DNA of 39,424 bases from Hyphococcus sp. (lineage in GTDB: Bacteria; Pseudomonadota; Alphaproteobacteria; Caulobacterales; Parvularculaceae), in assembly GCA_021776295.1 (NCBI GenBank), contig JAJFGE010000155.1, forward strand, positions 1 through 39,424. Reading direction: 5' to 3'. Under the pieces are notes generated by a model. That model had not been told where the DNA came from, did not search any database, and was given only the letters and a program-made list of their open reading frames with translations. A program made the position numbers and the translations under genes. Shown in pieces: positions 8,833 through 15,701 of the stretch (position 1 is its first letter; each line of letters begins with the position of its first letter).

Positions 8833-9747
8833 GTGACGGATCAACAAAAACGCGTGCTCGGCGTCATCGGCGGTTCCGGTGTTTACGCCATGGATGCGCT
8901 TGAAGTTATTGAGCAGGTCACGATTGAAACGCCCTCGGGCGCGACGCCATGGGGCGCGACGCCATGGGGCGCCCCGTCGGACCCGTTGGTGCGCGGACGG
9001 CTTTGCGGGGTTGAGGTAGTTTTCCTGGCGCGCCATGGCGAGGGGCACGCCATTCCGCCCAGTCAGGTAAATTACCGCGCCAATATCGACGCCATGAAGC
9101 GCGCCGGTGTTACCGATCTGATCTCGCTTTCGGCTTGCGGTTCGTTTCGTGAAGAGTTGGCGCCCGGAACTTTTGTCATCGTTGATCAGTATATTGACCG
9201 CACGACTAAGCGGGCGTCGTCGTTTTTCGGCGCCGGTTTTGTCGCCCATGTGTCGATGGCGCATCCGGTTTGTCCGGCATTGGGCGATGCGGCGGAAGCG
9301 GCCTGTAAGGCGCTCGATATTTCCCACGCGCGCGGCGGGACCTATCTGGCGATTGACGGGCCGCAATTTTCATCACTTGCAGAGTCGACCCTTTATCGCT
9401 CCTGGGGCTGCGACGTCATCGGCATGACCAATATGCCCGAGGCAAAGCTCGCCCGCGAGGCGGAGCTTCCTTACGCGACCATCGCGATGGTGACGGATTA
9501 TGATTGCTGGCATGAGAAGGCGGGGCCGGTGGAAGTCTCGCATATCATTGAGGTCATGAAACAGAATACTGCCAACGGTGCGCGGCTGATCGAAAAGCTG
9601 GCGGCGCTATTAGGCCCAACACGAACGCCATCGCCGCTCGGGATTGAAACCTGCCTTGACTACGCGGTGATCACCCCGCCGGAGAAGCGCGATCTGGCGA
9701 TGATAAAAAAACTATCCGCGGTGGCGGGACGGTTTTTGAGGGGGTGA
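8833..9747 (+). CDS. mtnP: S-methyl-5'-thioadenosine phosphorylase
   Basis: Predicted to cleave 5'-methylthioadenosine with phosphate to adenine and 5-methylthioribose 1-phosphate, a purine and methionine salvage step. The 304-residue product has the phosphorylase signatures GVIGGSGVY at the start, FLARHGEGH, NYRANIDAMK and IGMTNMPEAKLARE. The GTG at 8833 is chosen because GGAGAG stands five bases upstream and homology starts there; the TTG at 8773 would run the gene through the terminator hairpin. An in-frame tandem 15-bp duplication at 8941-8970 doubles the ATPWG segment next to the conserved SDPL stretch. Promoter position is unclear because the terminator ends 17 bases upstream. It is convergent with ychF. 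Confidence 0.93.
   Translation: MTDQQKRVLGVIGGSGVYAMDALEVIEQVTIETPSGATPWGATPWGAPSDPLVRGRLCGVEVVFLARHGEGHAIPPSQVNYRANIDAMKRAGVTDLISLSACGSFREELAPGTFVIVDQYIDRTTKRASSFFGAGFVAHVSMAHPVCPALGDAAEAACKALDISHARGGTYLAIDGPQFSSLAESTLYRSWGCDVIGMTNMPEAKLAREAELPYATIAMVTDYDCWHEKAGPVEVSHIIEVMKQNTANGARLIEKLAALLGPTRTPSPLGIETCLDYAVITPPEKRDLAMIKKLSAVAGRFLRG
8941..8970 (+). repeat. 15-bp perfect tandem duplication inside mtnP
   Basis: gcgacgccatggggc occurs twice in a row (8941-8955 and 8956-8970), in frame, giving ATPWG twice. Related phosphorylases normally have one copy of this TP-[WF]-G segment ahead of the SDPL phosphate-site neighbourhood. Confidence 0.9.
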
Positions 9748-9821
9748 GGGCGGCATGCGTGTGCGGATGAGAGTCGTTGAGTAGGCGCTTGTGGCCATCT
9801 TTTGCGACACGGTCTTACGAC

Positions 9822-9898
9822 CGCTCCTCAGGATGGGGGGGTGTTGAATTGCATTAAGACCGTTCACCCTCATCCTGAGGAGCGAACCAAAGGTTCGC
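9822..9898. repeat. CTCATCCTGAGGAGCG-type palindromic repeat, probable bidirectional terminator
   Basis: The arms cgctcctcaggatgggg (9822-9838) and ccctcatcctgaggagcg (9867-9884) are inverted copies. They are followed by a perfect 7-bp hairpin gcgaacc-aaa-ggttcgc (9882-9898). This is another common alphaproteobacterial intergenic repeat family. It lies between the convergent mtnP and ychF genes and is well placed to end both transcripts. Confidence 0.75.
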
Positions 9899-9946
9899 AT
9901 CGCGAAGGGTATGCGTTTCGTGCAATCGCCAGCAATAACCCGCCCC

Positions 9947-11044
9947 TCAAGTATTAAACCGGAAATGCATCACGTCGCCGTCCTGGACGATGTAGTCCTT
10001 GCCTTCCAGGCGCATCTTGCCGGCTTCCTTGGCGCCTTGTTCTCCGCCGAGGGAGACGTAATCGTCGTAGGTTATAGTTTCCGCCCGGATGAAGCCGTGT
10101 TCGAAGTCGGTGTGGATGACGCCGGCGGCTTGCGGCGCCGTGGCGCCGCGTTTGATGGTCCAGGCGCGGGTTTCTTTGGGGCCGGCGGTGAAATAGGTCT
10201 GTAGGCCGAGGAGGTCGTAGCCGGTGCGGATGAGGCGGTTGAGGCCGGGCTCTTCCAGGCCAAGCGATTGAAGGTATTCCACCTGTTCATCATCGGCGAG
10301 CTGCGCCAGTTCGGATTCGATCTTCGCTGAAATCACCACCGTCGCCGCGCCTTCCGCACCCGCGCTTTTTTCAACCGAGCGGGAATACGCATTGCCGTCA
10401 GCCGCCGCATCTTCATCAACATTGGCGACAAACAATACCGGCTTGGAGGTGAGGAGCTGCAAGCCCTGCCAGGCTTTTTCGTGGTCAGCGTCAATTGCCA
10501 CCGTGCGCGCCGGCCTGCCTTCACGCAAGACCTCCAGCGCCTTATCGACCAGCACCAGCATCGCCTTGGCTTCTTTGTCTTGGCCCCGGGCTTTTTTCTC
10601 AAGATTGGCGCGACGCTTTTCCAGACTTTCAAGATCGGCCAGCATCAGCTCGGTTTCGACAATTTCAAAATCCGCAATCGGATCGATGGTCCCGGTGACA
10701 TGGGTGACATCGTCATCGTCAAAGCAGCGCAGCACATAGACCACCGCATCAACCTCGCGAATATTGGCGAGAAACTGATTGCCTAGGCCTTCGCCTTTCG
10801 AGGCGCCTTTAACGAGGCCGGCGATATCGACAAACTGCATGCGGGCGGGGAGGATTTCCGCGGAACCGGCAATCTCGGCGAGTTGTGTCATCCGTGGTTC
10901 CGGCACGGCAACGTCGCCGACATTTGGCTCGATGGTGCAGAACGGATAATTTGCCGCTTGCGCTGCGGCGGTTTTCGTCAACGCATTAAACAGCGTCGAC
11001 TTGCCGACATTCGGCAGCCCAACAATGCCGCATTTAAAACCCAT
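9947..11044 (-). CDS. ychF: Redox-regulated ATPase YchF (OLA1-type)
   Basis: A 365-residue Obg-related P-loop NTPase that hydrolyses ATP better than GTP and binds ribosomes. The P-loop GLPNVGKST is at residues 9-17, and the DIAGLVKGASKGEGLG switch II region follows. The central coiled-coil-rich part (about 130-200) and the C-terminal TGS domain (QTYFTAGPKETRAWTIKRGATA onward) are complete, ending in the usual DVMHFRFNT. It is the last gene of a minus-strand set, 12 bases after pth; rplY, pth and ychF all serve translation. The ATG at 11044 gives the standard N-terminus MGFKCGIVG. Confidence 0.97.
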   Translation of the reverse strand: MGFKCGIVGLPNVGKSTLFNALTKTAAAQAANYPFCTIEPNVGDVAVPEPRMTQLAEIAGSAEILPARMQFVDIAGLVKGASKGEGLGNQFLANIREVDAVVYVLRCFDDDDVTHVTGTIDPIADFEIVETELMLADLESLEKRRANLEKKARGQDKEAKAMLVLVDKALEVLREGRPARTVAIDADHEKAWQGLQLLTSKPVLFVANVDEDAAADGNAYSRSVEKSAGAEGAATVVISAKIESELAQLADDEQVEYLQSLGLEEPGLNRLIRTGYDLLGLQTYFTAGPKETRAWTIKRGATAPQAAGVIHTDFEHGFIRAETITYDDYVSLGGEQGAKEAGKMRLEGKDYIVQDGDVMHFRFNT

Positions 11045-11056
11045 GAATTCGTCTTT

Positions 11057-11806
11057 CTATTTTTTGCGGCCGAAGAGATTTTGCAGTGCGTCGGCAAACG
11101 GATTTTGCGACGGCGGCGCGGCGTCTTTGGTTTTGTCTGGTTGTTTTTGATCGGCGCTGGCGGCGCCATCGCCCGATGGTTTGGATTTGCCGGAATCGGT
11201 ATTGGCGCGGCGCGGTTTTTCGGGCCGTATCGGCGCCGTTCGCTGGCCGACTTCCGATGCAAAGCGTTGGTCGTCAGTCGTGAGGTAAGGCGCCGCGCTG
11301 GCGATCGCATCGAGCATCAACCCAAGCCATTCCTGATCGGCCTTGGCGAAGTTGCCGAGCACATGGCTGGTGACCTTTGAGCGGTCGCCGGGGTGGTCGA
11401 TGCCGATGCGCACCCGCCGGAATCCGTTTCCGAGATGCGCGTCAATCGAGCGGATGCCATTATGCCCTGCCGCGCCGCCGCCGGTCTTGATGCGCAGCTT
11501 GCCGGAGGCGAGGTCAAGCTCGTCATAGAAGACGACGAAATCTTGCGGCTCCAGCTTGTAGAAATCGGCAACCTGGCGAACCGCGAGACCGGACTCGTTC
11601 ATATAGGTCTGCGGTTTGACAATCAGCGCTTTAACCCGGCCGCTATCGCCGGTGAGGAAGCCTTCGCGGATTTCCGCGTTAAACTTTGCACGGGCAGGGC
11701 CAAAGCCATGGGCGTCGCCGATCGCGTCCGCCGCCATAAAGCCGACATTATGGCGATGGCGCGCATGTTTCTCCCCGGGATTGCCGAGGCCTACGAGAAC
11801 GATCAT
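11057..11806 (-). CDS. pth: Peptidyl-tRNA hydrolase
   Basis: Predicted to release peptides from peptidyl-tRNA dropped by stalled ribosomes. The core (about residues 1-190) has VGLGNPG at the start, the catalytic histidine in HRHNVGF (His19), the substrate-binding NESG motif, the FYDELDLASGKLRIK segment and AGHNGIRSI. The total of 249 residues is longer than the usual 185-200 because of a polar C-terminal tail rich in Pro, Ser, Lys and Asp (about 195-249), which often differs between alphaproteobacteria and looks disordered. It sits 59 bases after rplY and 12 bases before ychF, forming an operon-like run. Confidence 0.96.
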   Translation of the reverse strand: MIVLVGLGNPGEKHARHRHNVGFMAADAIGDAHGFGPARAKFNAEIREGFLTGDSGRVKALIVKPQTYMNESGLAVRQVADFYKLEPQDFVVFYDELDLASGKLRIKTGGGAAGHNGIRSIDAHLGNGFRRVRIGIDHPGDRSKVTSHVLGNFAKADQEWLGLMLDAIASAAPYLTTDDQRFASEVGQRTAPIRPEKPRRANTDSGKSKPSGDGAASADQKQPDKTKDAAPPSQNPFADALQNLFGRKK

Positions 11807-11865
11807 GACGCGCTCCGTTCAAAGCAGCGCAAAAACCAGGTGAAAACCTGTGCGATGCGACAGCG

Positions 11866-12543
11866 CTACTCCGCCTTCGCGCCGTCTTCTTCTGTTTCCG
11901 CCTCGGCCTCTTCGCCCTCGGCCGCTTCCGCCTCGGCTTCGTCCTCTTCGTCTTCGCCAGCCGAACGCACTGCAGACGGCGCCGCGATGGTTGCCACAGT
12001 AAAGTCGCGGTCCGTCGTCACCAGCTTAACCCCGACCGGCATCGCCACGGCGGAGATATGGACCGCATCGCCGATATCGATTTCGGAAATATCGAACTCG
12101 AAAAATTCCGGGATTGCGGTCGCCGGCGCATAGACGTGAATGGTGTGGCGCACAATATTGAGAACGCCGCCGCGTTTCAGGCCGGGCGATTCCTCTTCGC
12201 CGACAAAACGCACCGGGATTTCAACGTCGATCCGCGTATTGTCGTCAACCCGCATGAAGTCGACATGGATAGGCGTGCCTTTGACCGGGTGGATCTGAAA
12301 ATCACGCGGGATCACCGGCTGGTGTTTGTCTTGGCCCGGAACATCGATCATCGCCAGCTGCGGGCGCAAGCGGCCGCTGAGATAGGCTTTGGTGATCTCG
12401 TTGAGCTTCAGCCGGACCGGTGTCGGCTCCTCGCCGCCGCCGTAAAGAACGCCAGGAACCCAGCCATCGCGCCGGACCGCCCGGGCGCCGCCGGTGCCGG
12501 TGCGTTTACGCGGTTCACAATAAAATACGTCTGCGTCGGCCAT
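11866..12543 (-). CDS. rplY: 50S ribosomal protein L25, long (Ctc/TL5) form
   Basis: A 225-residue L25 protein that binds 5S rRNA in the large subunit. The N-terminal L25 domain (about residues 5-95) includes the GTGGARAVRRDGWVPGVLYG stretch typical of RNA contact, and a C-terminal beta domain (about 100-190) makes this the long Ctc/TL5 type. The tail from about residue 195 is almost pure Glu, Asp and Ala, an acidic extension frequent in alphaproteobacterial L25. Start ATG 12543. It is the first gene of the rplY-pth-ychF run; its promoter should lie in 12544-12728. Confidence 0.96.
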   Translation of the reverse strand: MADADVFYCEPRKRTGTGGARAVRRDGWVPGVLYGGGEEPTPVRLKLNEITKAYLSGRLRPQLAMIDVPGQDKHQPVIPRDFQIHPVKGTPIHVDFMRVDDNTRIDVEIPVRFVGEEESPGLKRGGVLNIVRHTIHVYAPATAIPEFFEFDISEIDIGDAVHISAVAMPVGVKLVTTDRDFTVATIAAPSAVRSAGEDEEDEAEAEAAEGEEAEAETEEDGAKAE

Positions 12544-12728
12544 GGATAGGGCATCCTCAATGCAAAAAGCAGCCGCGGGCGTCGGGCCCTCACGGCGGCT
12601 GAAAATTCCTGAATGAGCGGCGGTCTATAGACGAAACTAAAGCCGCGCGCAAGCGGCTGAGGGCAAGGGTCTTGGGGCCCTTCAGCCCATCCAATCGGGT
12701 CCTGGCCGCGAAGACCTTGCAGGTTGGT

Positions 12729-13554
12729 TTAGGCGCTGAGACGGGGGGCTATCGGCCTAAAAAGAAGTCGATATATTCCAGGGATTTCCGCCCGCTGCGG
12801 GGTCTGTGTGGCGATGGCGTGCGCTGCGACCGGCTCGGGGCTGGCGAGCGTGCACCAGAATTTATAATCCTTCTCGCATGCGCAAGGCGGCTCCCACGCG
12901 CCATAATCCAGCGGCGCGACGGAGATGTTGGCGGCAATGAGCATGCTTTGGTCACGCACGCGGCAGGTAATCTGGACCGTTGTTGCATTCCCGGAGCTGA
13001 GATTGATGAAATAGAGCGTGTTTTTAACGCCAAGCGCATTGCCCTGTTCGGTCGTGACGGTGACGCGCCGTCTGACGCTGCTCGGTTCTATCTTCGTGCG
13101 ACTGAAGCTTAGTTGCGTCGTCGATGCTTTGAATGCGGGTATTGTCGCCGCTGTTTTGTTGTGTCGCGAGTTGCGCTGCGCTGCTTGCACTGGCGCCGAG
13201 TTGTTGCCCGCCGAGCTGTTCTTGTAGAATTTCTCTGTCCGTTTTGCCGCTTTCATCACCGGGATTGGCTGGCCTGACACTCACTCTTGCGCCTGTAACG
13301 CCGGCGCCGGACGTGGCTCCGCCGCCAGAGTGTTGAATCAAAACAGGCGTTACCCACAACCGCCCGACATGTGCATTTGCTGCCGGCTGGTTGAGCACAG
13401 GTTCGGTAAATTCAATTTCAGGAACCGGTAGGCGCGGCGCTTGCGGGTTGACAAGTTCGGTTTGAAACTGTTCATCGATTTGCGCGGCGCCTGGTCCTGC
13501 AAAAAGACCCATCACGGGCAGCAAAGAGACGGTAATGATGGTCCTGATTTTCAT
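12729..13554 (-). pseudogene. Frameshifted gene for a secreted protein of unknown function
   Basis: An ORF starts at ATG 13554 behind a good Shine-Dalgarno (ggggagag), with a signal peptide (MKIRTIITVSLLPVMGLFAGPGAAQ). It reads sensibly to about residue 145 and then runs into an Arg/His-rich tail ending at 13024. From about 13140 onward the next frame (+1 relative to it) continues as a sensible protein without a start of its own: TVTTEQGNALGVKNTLYFIN, then two cysteine-bearing segments (QITCRVRD, PPCACEKDYKFWC), to a stop at 12729. Joining the frames gives about 275 residues with a proline-rich N-terminal part and a Cys-containing C-terminal part. One extra base around 13090-13140 would explain it: a real mutation, a sequencing error, or less likely programmed frameshifting. 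No family was recognised. It lies next to the palindrome-rich region at 13.8-14.0 kb. Confidence 0.6.
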
Positions 13555-13706
13555 GATTTCTCTCCCCGTTATCGCTCAATCATAACAGCTATAAGGCCAT
13601 GACGTTATGGGCCGCGCCGCGAACGCTATGGGCGCGATCGCGCAGTCTGGAAGGCGGCTTGCGCAATTGTTGCAGCGGCGCCGGGCGACGGCGCGTTGTG
13701 CGGGTG

Positions 13707-13730
13707 TCACTTCTCGCGCTGCATTTTCAT
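13707..13730 (-). other. Possible 7-codon mini-ORF with its own ribosome binding site
   Basis: A minus-strand ATG at 13730 follows aaggagcgagaaatc and encodes MKMQREK before a stop. The bases around its start (gagaaatcatgaaaat) are repeated exactly at the start of the secreted-protein gene at 13554. It could be a leader peptide or a leftover of a duplicated gene start. The support is only the ribosome binding site and the shared sequence. Confidence 0.25.
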
Positions 13731-13796
13731 GATTTCTCGCTCCTTCAATAATTCTTTTATAGTCGAGTACAAGCTGTAGCAGTTTGCACAGATGGA

Positions 13797-13813
13797 TTAG
13801 CGTATTAATACAT
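13797..13813. promoter_or_regulatory. Operator-like palindrome, copy 1
   Basis: ttagcgtattaatacat contains the dyad GTATTAATAC at 13802-13811. This 17-base sequence is the exact reverse complement of copy 2 at 13887-13903, so the two stand in opposite orientation, 87 bases apart centre to centre. Confidence 0.55.
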
Positions 13814-13886
13814 AAATATAAGATGACTGGCGTCATTCTTTTAATCACCACGATGGTTTGTCGGTTTGTTTGCATGGTGCGTGTTC

Positions 13887-13903
13887 ATGTATTAATACGC
13901 TAA
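13887..13903. promoter_or_regulatory. Operator-like palindrome, copy 2
   Basis: atgtattaatacgctaa has the dyad GTATTAATAC at 13889-13898 and is the exact reverse complement of copy 1. It lies about 330 bases upstream of the minus-strand secreted-protein gene and about 220 upstream of the TrpR-like gene. Confidence 0.55.
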
Positions 13904-14007
13904 AATAGAAGAGCAATACCGGATATCTCCACGATCGCGTATCCTGAGCGCTCACGACAATTCATTCGCACTCACAATATTTCATTTGCCGCTTGCCTGG
14001 GATGGCC

Positions 14008-14025
14008 TAATGTATTAATACATTA
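14008..14025. promoter_or_regulatory. Operator-like palindrome, copy 3, before the TrpR-like gene
   Basis: TAATGTATTAATACATTA is a perfect 18-bp palindrome, with the core at 14012-14021. It ends 95 bases before the ATG of the TrpR-like regulator, a usual place for an autoregulatory operator. Confidence 0.65.
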
Positions 14026-14120
14026 AACAGTAAAGCCGGCGCCGCCTGTCTAAACTTTATCGCAATCATAGATTTCGGCGGGCGTATCTGAACAGCAGCG
14101 GAGTGAAGGAGGTTTTGAAC

Positions 14121-14435
14121 ATGCGCGGACCGGCAAGCAGAAATTTCAGCGCCAGGCGCGCGAAGGATGAAAAGGCTTTGTTTAGCGCTTTTGCCAAATT
14201 AAACACCGGCGCAGAGGCGGCGCGGTTCCTGCGCGACCTGGCGACGCCGGCGGAATTGGAGGCTTTTGCGGAGCGCTGGCGGATTGCGAAAATGCTGGAC
14301 GCGGGCGGGCATTCTTATCGCGATATCGCCGCAGAAACCGGCGCCTCGACAACCACCATCGGCCGGGTCGCGCGGTTCCTCCGCGAGGAGGCGCATCAGG
14401 GATATCGTCTCGTTCTGGACCGCTTGCGCCGATAA
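14121..14435 (+). CDS. TrpR/YerC-family transcriptional regulator
   Basis: A 104-residue member of the TrpR-related YerC/YecD group. It is all-helical, with DEKALFSAFAKLNTGAEAARFLRDLATPAELEAFAERW followed by a helix-turn-helix (HSYRDIAAETGASTTTIGRVARFL, about residues 63-86) that corresponds to the TrpR reading head. TrpR proteins bind palindromic DNA as dimers; the ligand of YerC-type members is not well established. The ATG at 14121 is chosen over a GTG at 14103 because a strong aaggagg stands eight bases before it. Four copies of one palindrome lie within about 820 bases around it, and hisG follows on the same strand, so control of itself and of histidine synthesis is a reasonable inference. 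Whether L-histidine or another small molecule is the corepressor cannot be told. Confidence 0.88.
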   Translation: MRGPASRNFSARRAKDEKALFSAFAKLNTGAEAARFLRDLATPAELEAFAERWRIAKMLDAGGHSYRDIAAETGASTTTIGRVARFLREEAHQGYRLVLDRLRR

Positions 14436-14459
14436 CACGGCCCCGGGAAGGCTGCAATC

Positions 14460-14507
14460 CTATGGCGATGCTGGCCTATGGCGATGCTGGCCTATGGCGA
14501 TACTGGC
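14460..14507 (+). repeat. Three tandem copies of a 16-bp unit
   Basis: ctatggcgatgctggc at 14460-14475 and 14476-14491, then a copy with one change (ctatggcgatactggc) at 14492-14507. It begins 24 bases after the TrpR-like stop codon and lies in the 323-base gap before hisG. Confidence 0.9.
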
Positions 14508-14600
14508 CGTTTCAGGTTCTTTCTCAGCCTGTTTCCCGGTTCATTTTGTTAGCCGCCTGTCCAAATTACCGGGCGATTTTATAGAACACGAATTTGTGTA

Positions 14601-14628
14601 TTGTATTACTGTATTAATACAGTATATC
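14601..14628 (+). promoter_or_regulatory. hisG: Operator-like palindrome, copy 4, with overlapping possible hisG promoter
   Basis: TACTGTATTAATACAGTA (14607-14624) is a perfect 18-bp palindrome around the shared core GTATTAATAC (14611-14620). A weak promoter match, TTGTAT (14601-14606) and TATATC (14623-14628) with a 16-base spacer, would place the dyad exactly between the -35 and -10 boxes, the classic position for repression. The promoter call is tentative, with 3 of 6 and 4 of 6 consensus matches. The operator is about 135 bases before the hisG start. Confidence 0.55.
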
Positions 14629-14721
14629 AGACCCGATAACTGACGCAAACTAAGCGGGAAGGCTCGGAAAAGTGATACCGACAGGAGCGGCGCAATTTAG
14701 TGGTGTAAGTATCGGCATGCG

Positions 14722-14737
14722 GTGCTGCGTGCAGCAC
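14722..14737 (+). promoter_or_regulatory. Hairpin just before the hisG ribosome binding site
   Basis: gtgctgc-gt-gcagcac is a 7-bp perfect inverted repeat (two-base turn, so the top pair would open) ending 21 bases before the hisG ATG. It could limit ribosome access or mark a leader structure. No U-run follows, so it is not an ordinary terminator. Confidence 0.3.
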
Positions 14738-14758
14738 GAGACCAAGGGAAAATAAACG

Positions 14759-15643
14759 ATGGAAGAGCGGTTGCGGATTGCGATCCAGAAATCTGGGCGC
14801 CTGTCGGAGGGCAGTATCGAGCTTTTAAAAAGTAGCGGCCTGTCGATTTCGCGCGGCAAGGACAAGCTTTATGGCCGGGTGCAGGAAATGCCGATCGACG
14901 TGCTGCTCCTGCGCGACGACGATATCCCGGAATTCGTTTCCGACGATGCTTGCGATATCGGCATTGTCGGGCAGAATGTTTTTCAAGAAGAGGGCCTGGC
15001 GCAATCGCGCGATGCGCCGGCGCGTGAAGTGCGCACGCTCGGCTTTGCGCGGTGTAATTTAATGCTGGCTGCGCCGAAGGACTGGACCTTTGACGGCGCC
15101 GGCATGCTCGAGGGCAAACGTATTGCCACATCTTATCCGGGCCTCACCAAAGCCTGGCTTGAAAGCCATGGCGTCAGCGCCTGCGTGGTGACGATGAAGG
15201 GCTCGGTCGAGGTTGCGCCGCGGCTAAAAATCGCCGACGCGGTTTGCGATATCGTTTCCACTGGCGCAACGCTCGACGCCAACGGGCTAAAACCGGTGGC
15301 GACGGTGTTTGAGAGCCAGGCGCTTTTGATCCGGAATGCGAATGACTTTTCCGCCGCCAAGCAGGCGATCTTTGACGCGCTGATGAAACGCATCAACGGC
15401 GTTCTGACATCGCGCGACGCAAAATATGTGATGATGAATGCGCCGCGCAGCGCGGTCGCTGCGATTACGGAGTTCCTGCCGGGAGCGGAGGCGCCGACCG
15501 TTCTCGATCTTGCGGGCAATCCCGACAAAGTCGCCATTCACATGGTGTGCCGCGAAAGCGTCTTCTGGGACACTCTTGAAGAGTTAAAAAAACTCGGCGC
15601 CAGCGCTATTTTAGTCCTGCCAATTGAAAAGATGATGGTGTGA
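14759..15643 (+). CDS. hisG: ATP phosphoribosyltransferase, long form
   Basis: Catalyses the first committed step of histidine synthesis, joining ATP and PRPP to give phosphoribosyl-ATP. The 294-residue length and a C-terminal region from about 215 that matches the ACT-like HisG_C domain mark the long, homohexameric, HisZ-independent type, which is normally inhibited by histidine. The catalytic part has RLRIAIQKSGRLSE at the start, CDIGIVGQNV, and the PRPP-binding segment ADAVCDIVSTGATLDANGL. The start is ATG 14759. No other his gene adjoins it except the regulator upstream; hisD is about 4 kb downstream. The leader between the operator at 14607-14624 and the ATG is about 134 bases. Control by the TrpR-like protein is inferred. 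Confidence 0.95.
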   Translation: MEERLRIAIQKSGRLSEGSIELLKSSGLSISRGKDKLYGRVQEMPIDVLLLRDDDIPEFVSDDACDIGIVGQNVFQEEGLAQSRDAPAREVRTLGFARCNLMLAAPKDWTFDGAGMLEGKRIATSYPGLTKAWLESHGVSACVVTMKGSVEVAPRLKIADAVCDIVSTGATLDANGLKPVATVFESQALLIRNANDFSAAKQAIFDALMKRINGVLTSRDAKYVMMNAPRSAVAAITEFLPGAEAPTVLDLAGNPDKVAIHMVCRESVFWDTLEELKKLGASAILVLPIEKMMV

Positions 15644-15701
15644 GCAGGCATGCTGCTTTCGATACGGCGGTGCAATCGGATGCTCGGCGCCGGCAGCGTT
15701 A

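Larger units (their letters stand above)
13555..14120. other. AT-rich regulatory region with repeated palindromes
   Basis: A 566-base gap between the minus-strand secreted-protein gene and the plus-strand TrpR-like gene. From about 13735 it is clearly richer in A+T than its surroundings. It contains three copies of GTATTAATAC, listed separately. It also holds a pair of 20-base imperfect direct repeats (13951-13970 and 13971-13990, 15 of 20 bases equal) and the mini-ORF at 13707-13730. A 99-codon open frame on the minus strand (13576-13875) overlaps two of these elements and has no protein-like features, so I treat the whole gap as noncoding. Confidence 0.6.

Noticed and set aside
13576-13875. 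A 99-codon minus-strand open frame in the palindrome region
   Set aside because: It overlaps two palindromes and the mini-ORF, has no ribosome binding site that stands out, and its composition does not look like a protein; the region reads better as regulatory.
14717-14755. A 12-codon ORF (MRCCVQHETKGK) ending just before hisG, as a his leader peptide
   Set aside because: It has only one histidine codon and no terminator/antiterminator pair, so classical attenuation is not supported.
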